The notes under the pieces: model-generated
The model's database searches: none
The model's input: only the letters and a program-made list of their open reading frames with translations
Told to the model about the DNA's origin: nothing
NCBI GenBank assembly: GCA_028288765.1
Contig: JAQGHQ010000446.1
Coordinates: forward strand, 1-48,477
Length of the DNA: 48,477 nt
Reading direction: 5' to 3'
DNA from: Gemmataceae bacterium
Lineage (GTDB): Bacteria; Planctomycetota; Planctomycetia; Gemmatales; Gemmataceae
Position numbers and translations under genes: made by a program
Part shown: positions 18,352 through 26,860 of the stretch, one piece after another
Numbering within the stretch: position 1 is the first letter of the stretch
Layout: every line of letters begins with the position of its first letter

Positions 18352-18522
18352 CCGGGAAAATAAAGGCCCGCACGAGTTCGGGAAGCGGTTGAAACACTTC
18401 AGTTGGGTTTACCAGTTCCCCAACATCACCTCGCGGTGGTGGCGGGATTCGAACCCGCAAGCGCTTTCGCGCGACTGACCAAAGTTTGTACGCTTCCGCC
18501 GTGGGGTACGGGCTGTACCCGG
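18352..18522 (-). ncRNA. Y RNA-like, permuted tRNA mimic, unit 2
   Basis: The base helix is GCCCGTAC (18506-18513) with GTGCGGGC (18366-18373), including one G-U pair. An outer CCGGG/CCCGG pair brings in 18518-18522 and 18352-18356. An inner helix GGAAGCG/CGCTTCC and short pairs AAAC/GTTT and TCAGT/ACTGA lead to the tRNA-like end. That end has variable-arm hairpin GCGC-GAAA-GCGC (18461-18472), T-arm GCGGG-TTCGAAT-CCCGC (18442-18458), acceptor hairpin CACCACC-GCGA-GGTGATG (18424-18441; one C-A mismatch), and a D-arm GGG...CCC whose loop carries CTGGTAA. The parts are in the same permuted order as in units 1 and 3. The acceptor loop is a GCGA tetraloop rather than the 7-nt loop of the others. 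Confidence 0.8.
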
Positions 18523-18534
18523 AATCATGGCGTT

Positions 18535-18710
18535 GAACACCGCGGGCCGGTCGCACGAGTTGTGCCGGCGTTTGTGACACTTTGCCGCGCTCTGCCGCTG
18601 AGCTACCGCCCGGTCGAGTCGGGCGGGAAGGAGTCGAACCTTCGACATCGGGGTTATGAGCCAGGTGTTTGTAGGCCTGCCGCGTAGGGTGCGGTCGGCC
18701 CGCGGTGTTC
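18535..18710 (-). ncRNA. Y RNA-like, permuted tRNA mimic, unit 1 (Met-like)
   Basis: The ends form a perfect 15-bp stem: GAACACCGCGGGCCG (18696-18710) with its exact complement at 18535-18549. Next is the shared base helix CGCAC/GTGCG (18689-18693 with 18552-18556). The tRNA-like end has CTCATAA (18653-18659), as in bacterial tRNA-Met anticodon loops, then T-arm GAAGG-TTCGACT-CCTTC (18627-18643). Acceptor strands CCGCCCG and CGGGCGG pair perfectly around the loop ACTCGAC (18606-18626). Then come U8-A9 and the D-arm GCTC-AGCGGCA-GAGC (18589-18603). The D-loop GG and T-loop TTC needed for the tRNA elbow are present. It cannot be an ordinary tRNA, because the halves are in reversed order and no CCA end exists. 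Confidence 0.82.
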
Positions 18711-18751
18711 GTGAAGAAGGACAAGGCTGGGTGGGGAAGGTTCGCACGTTT

Positions 18752-18844
18752 TTGGCGAGCGGGGGGCGTGAGCCCCCCGAGTAGCCCCGAGCACCTCCGG
18801 CGACGTGATCGTGTACTCGGGGGCTCACGCCCCCCGCTCGCCAA
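18752..18844. repeat. GC-rich inverted repeat pair upstream of the RNA array
   Basis: Two ~30-bp arms (18752-18783 and 18814-18844) are near-perfect reverse complements, differing by one C in a run, with a ~30-nt loop. Each arm contains the smaller palindrome GGGGGC-TCAC-GCCCCC. It may insulate the RNA array from the MDR gene upstream. Confidence 0.75.
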
Positions 18845-18889
18845 GTAACTCGGGCAACTCCAGCGGCGTCAGGTGAACTCGGGACGTGA

Positions 18890-18918
18890 ACTCGGGGGGC
18901 TCACGCCCCCCGCTCGCC
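18890..18918. repeat. Third copy of the GC-rich repeat, over a stop codon
   Basis: The same 28-29-bp sequence as the arm at 18814-18844, in the same orientation. Its TCA gives the TGA stop of the MDR oxidoreductase (18901-18903), so the last codons of that gene (GERGA) are written by the repeat. Confidence 0.7.
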
Positions 18919-19902
18919 GATGCGGAGCAGCACCTTCCCGCCCTTACCGGGCGCGGCGGCGTGTGTCACCGCCTCGGAGACTCGGTCGAGCGGGTACGTC
19001 GCGGCAATGTCGCTCCGGAGCGTGCCGTCCGTCATCAAGGCCCGCACCCGGCGGAAGAGTCGCAGCATCCGCGGAATCGACTGCCGCTTCGCCCAGTCGG
19101 CGAGCCAGAACCCCTCCACCCGGATCGCCGCGCTCAGAAGCTTGCGGGGGTGTAGCGTGATCGCCTCGTCGGACAACGACCCGTAGAGCAGACATCGGCC
19201 GCCGGCCCCGAGGGACGCAATGACCTCCGACCCCGTCTTCCCGCCGACCGGGTCGACGGCGTACTTGACCCCGGCCCCGTTCGTAAGTGCCTTCACCTGC
19301 TCATCAATCGGGCCGTCGGCCTCCACGAGGACCGCGTCCGCCCCCAGCTGCGCCAGCTCCTCGACCTGCTCCGGCCGGCGGACGACGTTCGCCGTCCGGA
19401 ACCCGTTTTTTTTACCGAGCCGGATCACCATCTTCCCGAGCGCCCCGCCCGCGGCCGACTGCAGCAGCCACTCGCCGGGCGGGACCCGCAGGACGTCCGT
19501 CGTCATGACGACCGCGGTCGCCGGGTTCACGAAGAAGGACGCCGCCTGTTCGTCGGGAAGCTCCTCGGGGACCGGGATCACCTGCCGCGCCGTCGTGACC
19601 GTGTACTCGCCCCAGTTCCCGACGCGGTCGTTGATGACCGCCACCCGCTTCCCCTTGCGGATCCACCCGAGCAGCCCTCCGCCGCTCGCCTCCACCACGC
19701 CGACCCCTTCAAACCCCGGGGTGGCGGGGAGCTGGGGCCTCAGCCCGTACCGCCCCGCGATGTACATGAGGTCCGAGGGGTTGATCGGGCTGGCGAGCAT
19801 CCGGACCAACACTTCCCCGCGCCCCGGGGTCGGTCTGGGTACGTCGCGGACGCTCAGCACCTCGGCCGGGGGGCCGACCCGGTCGAACACGACGGCCTTC
19901 AA
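18901..19902 (-). CDS. Zinc-independent MDR oxidoreductase (enoyl/quinone reductase type)
   Basis: 333 aa. N-terminal GroES-like half with PRPTPGRGEVLVRMLASPINPSDL and TPGFEGVGVVEASG. A Rossmann half follows with SAAGGALGKMVIRLGKKNG as the NADPH-binding turn, and YAVDPVGGKTG. The catalytic-zinc ligands of alcohol dehydrogenases are absent, which fits the quinone oxidoreductase/ETR (trans-2-enoyl reductase) branch. NINPSDL-type residues at the substrate pocket match ETR-like members. It probably reduces an activated double bond with NADPH in the cytosol; the substrate is unknown. Its 3' end lies in the GC-rich repeat, and the Y RNA array follows on the same strand, so read-through into the array is conceivable. 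Confidence 0.85.
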   Translation of the reverse strand: MKAVVFDRVGPPAEVLSVRDVPRPTPGRGEVLVRMLASPINPSDLMYIAGRYGLRPQLPATPGFEGVGVVEASGGGLLGWIRKGKRVAVINDRVGNWGEYTVTTARQVIPVPEELPDEQAASFFVNPATAVVMTTDVLRVPPGEWLLQSAAGGALGKMVIRLGKKNGFRTANVVRRPEQVEELAQLGADAVLVEADGPIDEQVKALTNGAGVKYAVDPVGGKTGSEVIASLGAGGRCLLYGSLSDEAITLHPRKLLSAAIRVEGFWLADWAKRQSIPRMLRLFRRVRALMTDGTLRSDIAATYPLDRVSEAVTHAAAPGKGGKVLLRIGERGA

Positions 19903-20022
19903 GTCAGACTCCGGTGGTACGATGGTTGCAGCAGGAGGCGGACCTCTGCTGCGAATTCCCGGACACCGAGTACCTTACGGACCACGGTGTTCGACGTGCA
20001 TCCCACGGAATGCGGTCCCAGC

Positions 20023-21495
20023 ATGTCTTACCCCGACTTCATGGCGCGGTTCTGGCAGGACATCGCCGGCTGGGCGGTCCTGTTGAACGTCGTGCTTACG
20101 ATCGCCACCGTTTTGTGGGTGATGCACCTCAAGCGCGAGCCGATGTCGGCGATCGCGTGGAGCCTCGCCGTCCTGATGCTCCCGTTCGTCGGCCCGGCCC
20201 TGTTCGCCCTGTTCGGCTACCAGACGATCCACCGCCCGATCGAGAAGCGAAAGAGGCGGCGGCAGGCGTACCGGGAACTGGCCCTCGACGTGCCGGAGGA
20301 GGTGAAACCCGGGGGCTCGACTCCGCCGGTGGCGATTCCGCAACGGTGGGAGATCCTGGCCCGGCTCGCCAACCACCCGGAGGGGTTCCCGGTCACCGCG
20401 GGCAACCGGCTCGCGTTTTACCACTACGGTGAGCCCGCTTATACCGCCATGCTCGACGCGATCGCGGGGGCGCGACATCACGTCCACATCGATTTCTTCA
20501 TTTTCCGCCCCGACGAGTCCGGCCGCCGCTTCATCGACGCGCTCGTCGGGGCGGCCAAGCGGAACGTCGAGGTCCGGTTCCTTTACGACTCCGTTGGCTC
20601 GTACGCGATGTCTTCGCGGATGCTCCGGGAGCTCAAAGCGGCTGGCGGAAAGGCGGCCGCGTTCCTCCCGCTCCTGAACCCGCTCCACCGGTTGCGGATC
20701 AACCTGCGGAACCACCGTAAGATCCTCGTCGTCGACGGCCGGACGGCGTTCACGGGGGGGCTCAATGTCGGGGACGAGTACGTCGGCAAAAACCCGAAAT
20801 TCGGCTTCTGGCGGGACACGCACTTCCGGGTCGAAGGGCCGGCCGCCGCATGCCTCCAGCGGGTCTTCCTGGAGGACTGGCACTTCGCGACCAACGAGAT
20901 GGTCCGCGGGGCGGCGTACTACCCGCCCGGGGGGAGATCGCCGGGGTCGAGCCCCGTCCAGGTCGTGCATTCCGGCCCCGACAGCGAATACAAGGTGATC
21001 CGCGAGACGTATTTCGCGGCCATCCTTCAGGGCCGAAAGAGGGTCTGGATCGCGAGCCCGTACTACGTCCCCGACCCCGGGCTGCGGGACGCGCTCATGC
21101 TCGCCGGGCGGGCGGGGGTGGACGTGCGCTTCCTGGGCCTGTTCCGCCCGGACAAGTGGATCCCGTTCCTGGCCGCCCGGTATTACTGGGGGGATCTGTT
21201 GGCGGCCGGGGTGAAGGTGTACCAGTACGCCCGCGGGATGATGCACAGCAAGTACGTCCTGGTGGACGGCGAGTGGGCGTCCGTCGGGACCGCGAATACC
21301 GACAACCGGAGCCTGTACCTGAATTACGAGGTGAATTGTCTGGTCTACGACGCCGCGGTGGTCGCCGAGCTGGAAGAACAGTATTTGAAGGACCTGGAGT
21401 GGTCGGTTCGGCTCGACCCGGGTGTCTTCGCGACCCGGCCGTTCGCCTCACGACTGGCGGAGAACGCGGCCCGGTTACTGTCGCCGGTTTTGTGA
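20023..21495 (+). CDS. cls: Cardiolipin synthase
   Basis: 490 aa from ATG 20023; a GTG at 19987 would add 12 residues. Two N-terminal membrane helices (about 13-34 and 43-64) are followed by two phospholipase D modules. Their HKD motifs are HRKILVVD (H231, K233, D238) and HSKYVLVD (H408, K410, D415). Both are followed by the expected TGGLNVGDEY and GTANTDNRS segments. It joins phosphatidylglycerol molecules to make cardiolipin at the inner membrane. The gene is divergent from the MDR gene across ~120 nt and converges on the FHA-GGDEF gene. Length and domain order match ClsA-type enzymes; no key residue is missing. Confidence 0.93.
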   Translation: MSYPDFMARFWQDIAGWAVLLNVVLTIATVLWVMHLKREPMSAIAWSLAVLMLPFVGPALFALFGYQTIHRPIEKRKRRRQAYRELALDVPEEVKPGGSTPPVAIPQRWEILARLANHPEGFPVTAGNRLAFYHYGEPAYTAMLDAIAGARHHVHIDFFIFRPDESGRRFIDALVGAAKRNVEVRFLYDSVGSYAMSSRMLRELKAAGGKAAAFLPLLNPLHRLRINLRNHRKILVVDGRTAFTGGLNVGDEYVGKNPKFGFWRDTHFRVEGPAAACLQRVFLEDWHFATNEMVRGAAYYPPGGRSPGSSPVQVVHSGPDSEYKVIRETYFAAILQGRKRVWIASPYYVPDPGLRDALMLAGRAGVDVRFLGLFRPDKWIPFLAARYYWGDLLAAGVKVYQYARGMMHSKYVLVDGEWASVGTANTDNRSLYLNYEVNCLVYDAAVVAELEEQYLKDLEWSVRLDPGVFATRPFASRLAENAARLLSPVL

Positions 21496-21615
21496 CGACA
21501 TGACAGCTGGTTGGTCGTGGCAGGTCGGCAATTGATGGGGCTACTACTGGGCCCAACCCCGGCTCGGGGATTTCAGCCTGAAAGCCCGGAGCCCCGGGCT
21601 CCGATTATCGTCTCC

Positions 21616-22506
21616 CTACGAGACGACCCGATTCCGTCCCGCCCGTTTGGCCTGGTAGAGTTTGTCGTCGGCCGCGCGAAGGAGGTCGGTCGGGGTGAGC
21701 TCCTCGTCCCCGGTGGTGGTCGCTACCCCGACGCTGATGGTCAGCTTGATGGGGGTCGTCTCGAACCGGAAGTGGTGGCTCGCGACCGCCGCCCGGACCC
21801 GCTCGCCGGCGGTGGCCGCTTCTCCCGGCCCCGTCTCGACAAGGACCAGGGCGAACTCCTCGCCGCCGTATCGGGCGAACAGGTCTTCCTTCCGCACCGT
21901 CTCCTTGATGCACTCGGCGAGTTCCCGGAGGACGAAGTCCCCGCACAGGTGCCCGTGCCCGTCGTTGATCGCCTTGAACCGGTCGATGTCGAACATCAGC
22001 ACGGAGAGGGGGCGCTTGTGCCGCTGGGAGCGTGCCACCTCCCGGTCCAGGAACTCCATCAGGGCCCGCTGGTTGTGGATCCGGGTAAGCCCGTCCTGGA
22101 TCGTCAGCCGGTAGATCTCCTCGTGGTACTCGGCTTCGATGTTCCCGCCCGTCAGATACCGGTAAATGCAATTTCCGACCCGGAGATAGTCCCCGTCGTG
22201 GATCGCCTGCGGGGCATCGAGTTGTTTGTCGTTGACGAACGTCCCGTTGGTGCTGCCGAGGTCGGAGACCGTATACCCGTCGGAGATCGGCTCGATCGTC
22301 GCGTGCTTGCGGGAGACGGAGTTGTCCTGGATCCGGATGTTGCAGTCGTCCCCCCGGCCGACCATGAGCGGCTTATCGCCCAGAGGATAGCGGCGGCCCA
22401 TCGACGGTCCGGTCGGATAAATGTGGACCAGACACGCCTCCCTGGTTACGGCGGAGAAGAGGCGTTTGGGAGTCGTGATCCAGGTCTCGGCGACTTTCTC
22501 GGCCAT
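21616..22506 (-). CDS. FHA-domain diguanylate cyclase
   Basis: 296 aa from ATG 22506. The FHA domain (about 25-118) has MVGRGDDCNIRI, SVSRKH and SDLGSTNGTF, the phosphothreonine-binding residues of the family. The GGDEF domain (about 137-296) opens with DGLTRIHNQRAL. The catalytic GGEEF is at 214-218, and an inhibitory-site RxxD (RKED, 205-208) lies five residues before it. It should therefore make cyclic-di-GMP from two GTP, with product inhibition, controlled by binding a phosphorylated partner, probably from a Ser/Thr kinase pathway. It is soluble, with no membrane segment. No such kinase is encoded in the window. Confidence 0.92.
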   Translation of the reverse strand: MAEKVAETWITTPKRLFSAVTREACLVHIYPTGPSMGRRYPLGDKPLMVGRGDDCNIRIQDNSVSRKHATIEPISDGYTVSDLGSTNGTFVNDKQLDAPQAIHDGDYLRVGNCIYRYLTGGNIEAEYHEEIYRLTIQDGLTRIHNQRALMEFLDREVARSQRHKRPLSVLMFDIDRFKAINDGHGHLCGDFVLRELAECIKETVRKEDLFARYGGEEFALVLVETGPGEAATAGERVRAAVASHHFRFETTPIKLTISVGVATTTGDEELTPTDLLRAADDKLYQAKRAGRNRVVS

Positions 22507-22673
22507 GTGTCCCGGCTGGCCTCGGGGAAACGAGGGGCGACCACCAGACGATCCACATCCACTGTAGATCATGATCCGGGAGGAGCAACCCGCGCAACCC
22601 GTTTGTCGGGAGCAATCAGACCAGACAGGAATTCGCGCCAAGGCCGACCGATTCGAGCTCGCGTGCGTGGAAC

Positions 22674-24530
22674 TCAGGGCCGGACAAGCGGGGCGGACAT
22701 GCCGATCCCGGTGATCTTCGCCCGGGGTTTCATCAGGTCGATCAGGAGCGGCTGCTGGGTCACCTGTTCGGTCGTGTTTCCCGCCGCGTCCCGGGCGGTC
22801 ACCTTCAGGTAGACCCGCGGGGGCAAACCGGTCGGGACCCGCCATGCGTAGTTTCCGGTGTTCGGGAGCCGCCGGGCGATCACCGCCGCGGTTGTTCCGA
22901 CCTGCATCACGCCGTCCCCGCTGGCGGTCGCCACCGGCCGCCACGGACCGGTGGGCCCCTCACTCCACTCCAGGGTGATCGGGTCGTCGCTGAAGTTCCG
23001 GTCGGTCGCCTCCCACTTGATCATGAGGGCGTCCGGGGATGCCGGGTCGGAAACGGCCGGGAAGATTCTCACGACCGGTGCACTGACGTCGACGACGACG
23101 CGGATGTCGGGAGCGTCCCCGGCCACGGGCGTGGCTTCACTCAGCCCGGCGCCACTCACCGGCACGATGCGAAACCCATACGCCCCTTCCGGTTGCGTAT
23201 TAGTCTGGGTGCCCAGATTCACCTTGACCGCCGTCTCGCGGCCGTCGTGCTGGCTCCACCAGACCCACGACCGACCGTCGTCACGGGTCACCCACAAATC
23301 CACCCGGCTGATGCCCGACGGGCCCTTTTGCTCGACCTGGAAATTCAGGTCGAACCGCGTCGTGTTGATGACCTGGGCGCGTGTCATTTCGACCACGGGA
23401 CCGGGGTTGGCAGGACCGCCGCCGGGCTGCGATCCGGGCGCCGGAGCAAGCCCACTCGCGCCAGCCGGGGTGAGCGAGCTTCGCGGGTCGAACGTCGGGA
23501 CCGGCTGAGGACTACCCGGGGTGGACGAGGGTGCAACCACCGGCCCTGACGGAACGACCGTCGGCGCAACCATTGGCGGGTTGACCGGGGCGGCGGGAGG
23601 CGTCACCGGGGCCGTCGGAGCGATTGCCAGGGGAACAACCGAGCCGGGCGTGAGAGCGGCCGGGTTCCCCGGTGCGGGCGGGGTCGACGGACCGACCGCC
23701 GGGGCAACGGGGCCGGGGGGCGTGAGCGGTCCGAGGGGACCAGGCCCAGCTGGTGGCGCGATCGCGTCCGGCGGCGGAATTACGGCCCCCGCGGGCGAGG
23801 CCGGACCGGACGCCGGGGCCGGAAGGGTCGGCAGCGGGGTAGTGGCCGGGGTCGTCGGGGCGGTCGCGGTCGAGGTGCCGGGCGACAAGCTGATCGTGCT
23901 CTGGGTCGCACCCGCCGCTGCAATTTCCTTGAGCCCCTCTCCTGTGTTGCCGGCAAGGTCGGTCCCGACCACCTTCACCACGACCGGCCCGGTGGTGCCG
24001 GCCTGGAACCGGACACCCGTCCTGGAGTTCGGCGGCAGAGACAGCAGACTTACCTCCTGCCAGCCCTCGACCGCCGACGCCGGTCGGAAGTAGACCCGCG
24101 TCGCGTCGTCCTTCGGGAACAGGTCGTCCACCTTCCACTCGACGACCACCTCTTCGCCGTTCCGTCGGGCGCTGGTGAAAACGACCGCCGGCGGTTTCGT
24201 GTCGAAAAGCACCTTCATCGCGGGGGGCTCGGTCGTCAGATTGGCCGGGTCCTTCCCGCCCTTGAGGTCTTCGATCACGATGTGGAACCAGTACCGCCCG
24301 TCCTCCGGGGCGGTGTAGGCGAACGCAGACTGGGTCGGCGGGGCCACGGCGACCAGCTGCCACACCTGATCGCCGTTCTTGCAGGCGTACAACTCCACCT
24401 TGCGGATCGTCTTCGGGTCCTGGGTGTAGTTGATCGGGAACTTGACACTACGCTGGTTGAACGGGTGGTATTCCTGCGCGGGTGCCTGGGCCAGGGTGAG
24501 CCCGAGAAGCGCGGCAACGGTGACGTTCAT
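22674..24530 (-). CDS. Secreted Ig-like protein with Pro-rich linker
   Basis: 618 aa. Signal peptide at 1-18 (MNVTVAALLGLTLAQAPAQ). Two beta-rich regions, ~20-210 and ~400-600, are separated by ~170 residues made mainly of Pro, Ala, Gly, Thr and Val. The segments VELYACKNGDQVWQLVAVAPP, GRYWFHIVIEDLKGG and VVVKVVGTDLAGNTGEG repeat in the second half (VDLWVTRDDGRSWVWWSQHDG, GAYGFRIVPVSGAG, VYLKVTARDAAGNTTEQ). This shows an internal duplication of an Ig/fibronectin-like pair. No catalytic motif is visible. It is likely a periplasmic or cell-envelope structural protein. Divergent from larB. Confidence 0.72.
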   Translation of the reverse strand: MNVTVAALLGLTLAQAPAQEYHPFNQRSVKFPINYTQDPKTIRKVELYACKNGDQVWQLVAVAPPTQSAFAYTAPEDGRYWFHIVIEDLKGGKDPANLTTEPPAMKVLFDTKPPAVVFTSARRNGEEVVVEWKVDDLFPKDDATRVYFRPASAVEGWQEVSLLSLPPNSRTGVRFQAGTTGPVVVKVVGTDLAGNTGEGLKEIAAAGATQSTISLSPGTSTATAPTTPATTPLPTLPAPASGPASPAGAVIPPPDAIAPPAGPGPLGPLTPPGPVAPAVGPSTPPAPGNPAALTPGSVVPLAIAPTAPVTPPAAPVNPPMVAPTVVPSGPVVAPSSTPGSPQPVPTFDPRSSLTPAGASGLAPAPGSQPGGGPANPGPVVEMTRAQVINTTRFDLNFQVEQKGPSGISRVDLWVTRDDGRSWVWWSQHDGRETAVKVNLGTQTNTQPEGAYGFRIVPVSGAGLSEATPVAGDAPDIRVVVDVSAPVVRIFPAVSDPASPDALMIKWEATDRNFSDDPITLEWSEGPTGPWRPVATASGDGVMQVGTTAAVIARRLPNTGNYAWRVPTGLPPRVYLKVTARDAAGNTTEQVTQQPLLIDLMKPRAKITGIGMSAPLVRP

Positions 24531-24800
24531 GTCCCCCTCCGTGGTCCGTCTCCCGCGGCGGGCATCAGCCCCCCGACGTGCGAACGGCGCGGTCCGACCG
24601 CGTTATCGGGTTGTATCGGTTAATCGGGGTGAGAACTTCAGCGATCCAGCCGGACGGCACGATTTTCGTTCAAGTTCCGGTGGTGGCGGGTTGGGCGGTC
24701 CTGACCACCGGGGAAAGCCGGCGTATCAAGACCCAGCGGGTCTCTTACACGACCCAGGTTGCTGTCGGGCCGCGCCTGTGAAGAAGCCGGGGAGATCGAG

Positions 24801-25601
24801 ATGACACCGTCGGAAGTTCGCCAGCTGCTCGCGGGGGTGCAGACCGGGACGATCAAGGTGGAAGAGGCGGCCGCGCAACTGAGCGAGCCGGCGTTCGGCG
24901 ACCTCGGGTTCGCGACGCTCGACCTCCACCGGAAAGAACGGTGCGGGTTCCCGGAAGTGATCCTCGCCGAGGGGAAGACGGCGGTTTGGGTGGAAGGGGT
25001 CATCCGACGGATGGCTGAAGCCGGGCAGGACTGTTTCGTGACCCGGATCAGTGTCGACCAGGCCGACCACCTCTCCAGACACTTCCCGGCTGCGGACCAG
25101 GACCGGCTGGCGCGCACTTTGTGGCTCCCCGTCCGACCCGCCAAACCGGCCGTCGGCCGGGTGCTGGTCGTCACCGCCGGGACGGGCGATCTTCCCGTGG
25201 CCCAGGAGGCGGTCGTCACGGCGCGGGTGATGGGCGCGGGGACGGAGCTGATCGCGGACGTCGGGGTGGCCGGGATCCACCGCATCCTGCGGCACCGGGA
25301 GAAACTGGCCGCGGCGGACGTGGTAATCGTCGTCGCCGGGATGGACGGGGCGCTCCCGAGCGTGGTCGGCGGGCTGGCTGATGGCCCGGTGATCGCAGTC
25401 CCCACGAGTACCGGGTACGGGGCGGCGTTCGGCGGGGTCGCGGCCCTGCTCACCATGCTCAATAGCTGTTCGGCCGGCGTCTGCGTGGTGAACATCGACG
25501 CGGGGTTCAAGGCGGGGTACGTCGCGGCCCTGTTCATCCGCCGGTTGGAGAAGGTCCGGCACCAGTCGGGGGCGGAGGAAACGCCGAAAGCCCGCGGGTA
25601 G
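24801..25601 (+). CDS. larB: Nickel-pincer cofactor biosynthesis protein LarB
   Basis: 266 aa from ATG 24801 with GGGGAG 6 nt upstream. The N-terminal part contains LDLHRKERCGFPEVILAEGKT, the LarB signature. The C-terminal ~140 residues are a PurE/AIR carboxylase-like domain (VVTAGTGDLPVAQEA, PSVVGGLADGPVIAVPTSTGYG). LarB carboxylates and hydrolyses nicotinic acid adenine dinucleotide, the first step to the nickel-pincer nucleotide used by lactate racemase and relatives. The partners larC and larE are not in this window, nor is a lactate racemase. Cytoplasmic. The stop codon is inside a terminator hairpin. Confidence 0.93.
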   Translation: MTPSEVRQLLAGVQTGTIKVEEAAAQLSEPAFGDLGFATLDLHRKERCGFPEVILAEGKTAVWVEGVIRRMAEAGQDCFVTRISVDQADHLSRHFPAADQDRLARTLWLPVRPAKPAVGRVLVVTAGTGDLPVAQEAVVTARVMGAGTELIADVGVAGIHRILRHREKLAAADVVIVVAGMDGALPSVVGGLADGPVIAVPTSTGYGAAFGGVAALLTMLNSCSAGVCVVNIDAGFKAGYVAALFIRRLEKVRHQSGAEETPKARG

Positions 25602-25617
25602 CTCCCGCGGGCTTTCC
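25587..25617. terminator. Terminator overlapping the larB stop
   Basis: A 13-bp perfect stem GAAAGCCCGCGGG / CCCGCGGGCTTTC with a TAGCT loop. The loop holds the larB TAG stop. It sits between larB and the convergent lipoprotein gene and could act in both directions. Confidence 0.65.
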
Positions 25618-25633
25618 GGTCGGATCAAGGCGG

Positions 25634-26368
25634 TTACTTGCCGTATGTCGGCGACATGGGCGGGTAAGCCCCCGCCGGCGCCACCGGCGGCAGGGGCGCC
25701 TGGGGTCCGTCGGTCGGAGTCACCGAGGGGTTGTAGCTCGGGACGGCCGGGGCCGCCGGCGGCAGCGGGACATCGCGCAGATCGGGGGCCGGCGGATTGT
25801 ACGGGTTCGCCGTCGAGGCCCCGGCCGGCGCCACCGCGCGGGTGGTGGTGCCGGCCGCCGGGTCAGACCCGAACGGGGCGCTCCCCGATGCCGGGATGTT
25901 CTGCGACCCATAGCCAATGATCTGCGGGGGGTATGCGTTCCCGCCAGGCGCGAAGTTGGATGAGGTGCTCGGCCCGACCGCCGGGACGTAGGAACTACCG
26001 CTCGGACCCGGCATCGGTCCGCCGAAGCCGGTCTGGTTCGGAACGGTCGGGCGGTTGATCATGCCCGGGTTACGGGCGGACGGGTTTCCGTACGTCGGGT
26101 CCGAGTAGGTAGTACCCGACGCCGGCTGCACACCGCCCGGGTTCGGGTTCCAGTTGCCCGCCTGAGCCCCCGGCCCGCCCGCGGTGAAGCCCGAAGACGG
26201 GCCGGGCGTCCGCGTGGTCATCCCCCCGGGGACTGCCGGCCCACTGCCCTTCGCCGTGGGCAGTTGACCGATGGTTTTCTTGTCGTCGTTCATGCACCCG
26301 ACCAGGCCGGTGCAAAGTACCACTCCCGCCCCGAGTAGGGCGAGCCGCCCGCGCAATCCCTGCGCCAT
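25634..26368 (-). CDS. Pro/Gly-rich lipoprotein
   Basis: 244 aa from ATG 26368, with GGGGAGGG 7 nt upstream. The N-terminus is a lipoprotein signal: a hydrophobic stretch LALLGAGVVLCTGLVGC with the lipobox cysteine at about 25. The mature part is low complexity, rich in Pro, Gly, Ser, Asn and Tyr (GNPSARNPGMINRP, NPYNPPAPDLRDVPLPPAAP). It has no predicted fold, so it is likely disordered and anchored to the outer or inner membrane. A second short lipoprotein gene lies 150 nt upstream on the same strand. Similar Pro-rich lipoproteins are common in Gemmata relatives; function unknown. Confidence 0.75.
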   Translation of the reverse strand: MAQGLRGRLALLGAGVVLCTGLVGCMNDDKKTIGQLPTAKGSGPAVPGGMTTRTPGPSSGFTAGGPGAQAGNWNPNPGGVQPASGTTYSDPTYGNPSARNPGMINRPTVPNQTGFGGPMPGPSGSSYVPAVGPSTSSNFAPGGNAYPPQIIGYGSQNIPASGSAPFGSDPAAGTTTRAVAPAGASTANPYNPPAPDLRDVPLPPAAPAVPSYNPSVTPTDGPQAPLPPVAPAGAYPPMSPTYGK

Positions 26369-26518
26369 GGTAAGTCCCTCCCCGAACTCGGCGGCGACCC
26401 CCCAGGTCCGCCGGCCCCCGCGGCCGGCATCCGTGCCGGCTGTCGGGAGACTCGTTCGCGTGTCTTGAGGCGGGGGCATATCTGGACGGCCGGACGGAAT
26501 CAAGTCGATCCGAGGCCG

Positions 26519-26860
26519 TTACCGAGGGGGCAGCACGCCGGCCGGACCGCCCGGATTACCCGGTCCGCCCCCGCCGGGCGGGAGAAACCCGCCCGGGGCG
26601 ACCGGGACCGGAGCGGCAGGCGGGACCAGAGCCGGCCCGGCTCCGGGGACCCCGACCGCGCCGCCTGCGCCCGCCGGGTCGGTCTGGGTGGCCAGCTCCC
26701 GCGGGAGCGGGAAGCTCGGGTCGGGCGGAAAATATTGCGGGTAGTGTTCCAGATACCGCGGGCTCGGCAAGGTCATGCCGCCGACCCACGTCTGACACCC
26801 GGTCAGCCCGAACCCGAGTGCCGCGGCGGCGAACGCCAGCCAGCGCTGTTTGCTTCGCAT
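26519..26860 (-). CDS. Short Pro/Gly-rich lipoprotein
   Basis: 113 aa from ATG 26860 with a purine-rich GGGTGGGAA just upstream. Lipobox LTGC puts the lipidated Cys at residue 22. A conserved-looking segment follows (TLPSPRYLEHYPQYFPPDPSFPLPRELA) that I recognise as a recurring planctomycete lipoprotein motif. The rest is a Pro/Gly/Ala tail ending GVLPPR. It probably sits in the cell envelope. With the downstream larger lipoprotein it may form a two-gene unit. No enzymatic motif. Confidence 0.72.
   Translation of the reverse strand: MRSKQRWLAFAAAALGFGLTGCQTWVGGMTLPSPRYLEHYPQYFPPDPSFPLPRELATQTDPAGAGGAVGVPGAGPALVPPAAPVPVAPGGFLPPGGGGPGNPGGPAGVLPPR

Noticed and set aside
18535..18710. Ordinary tRNA-Met gene, because of the CTCATAA loop and good T- and D-arms
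   Set aside because: The halves are in reversed order, the acceptor strands are joined by a loop, and no intact anticodon stem or CCA end exists.
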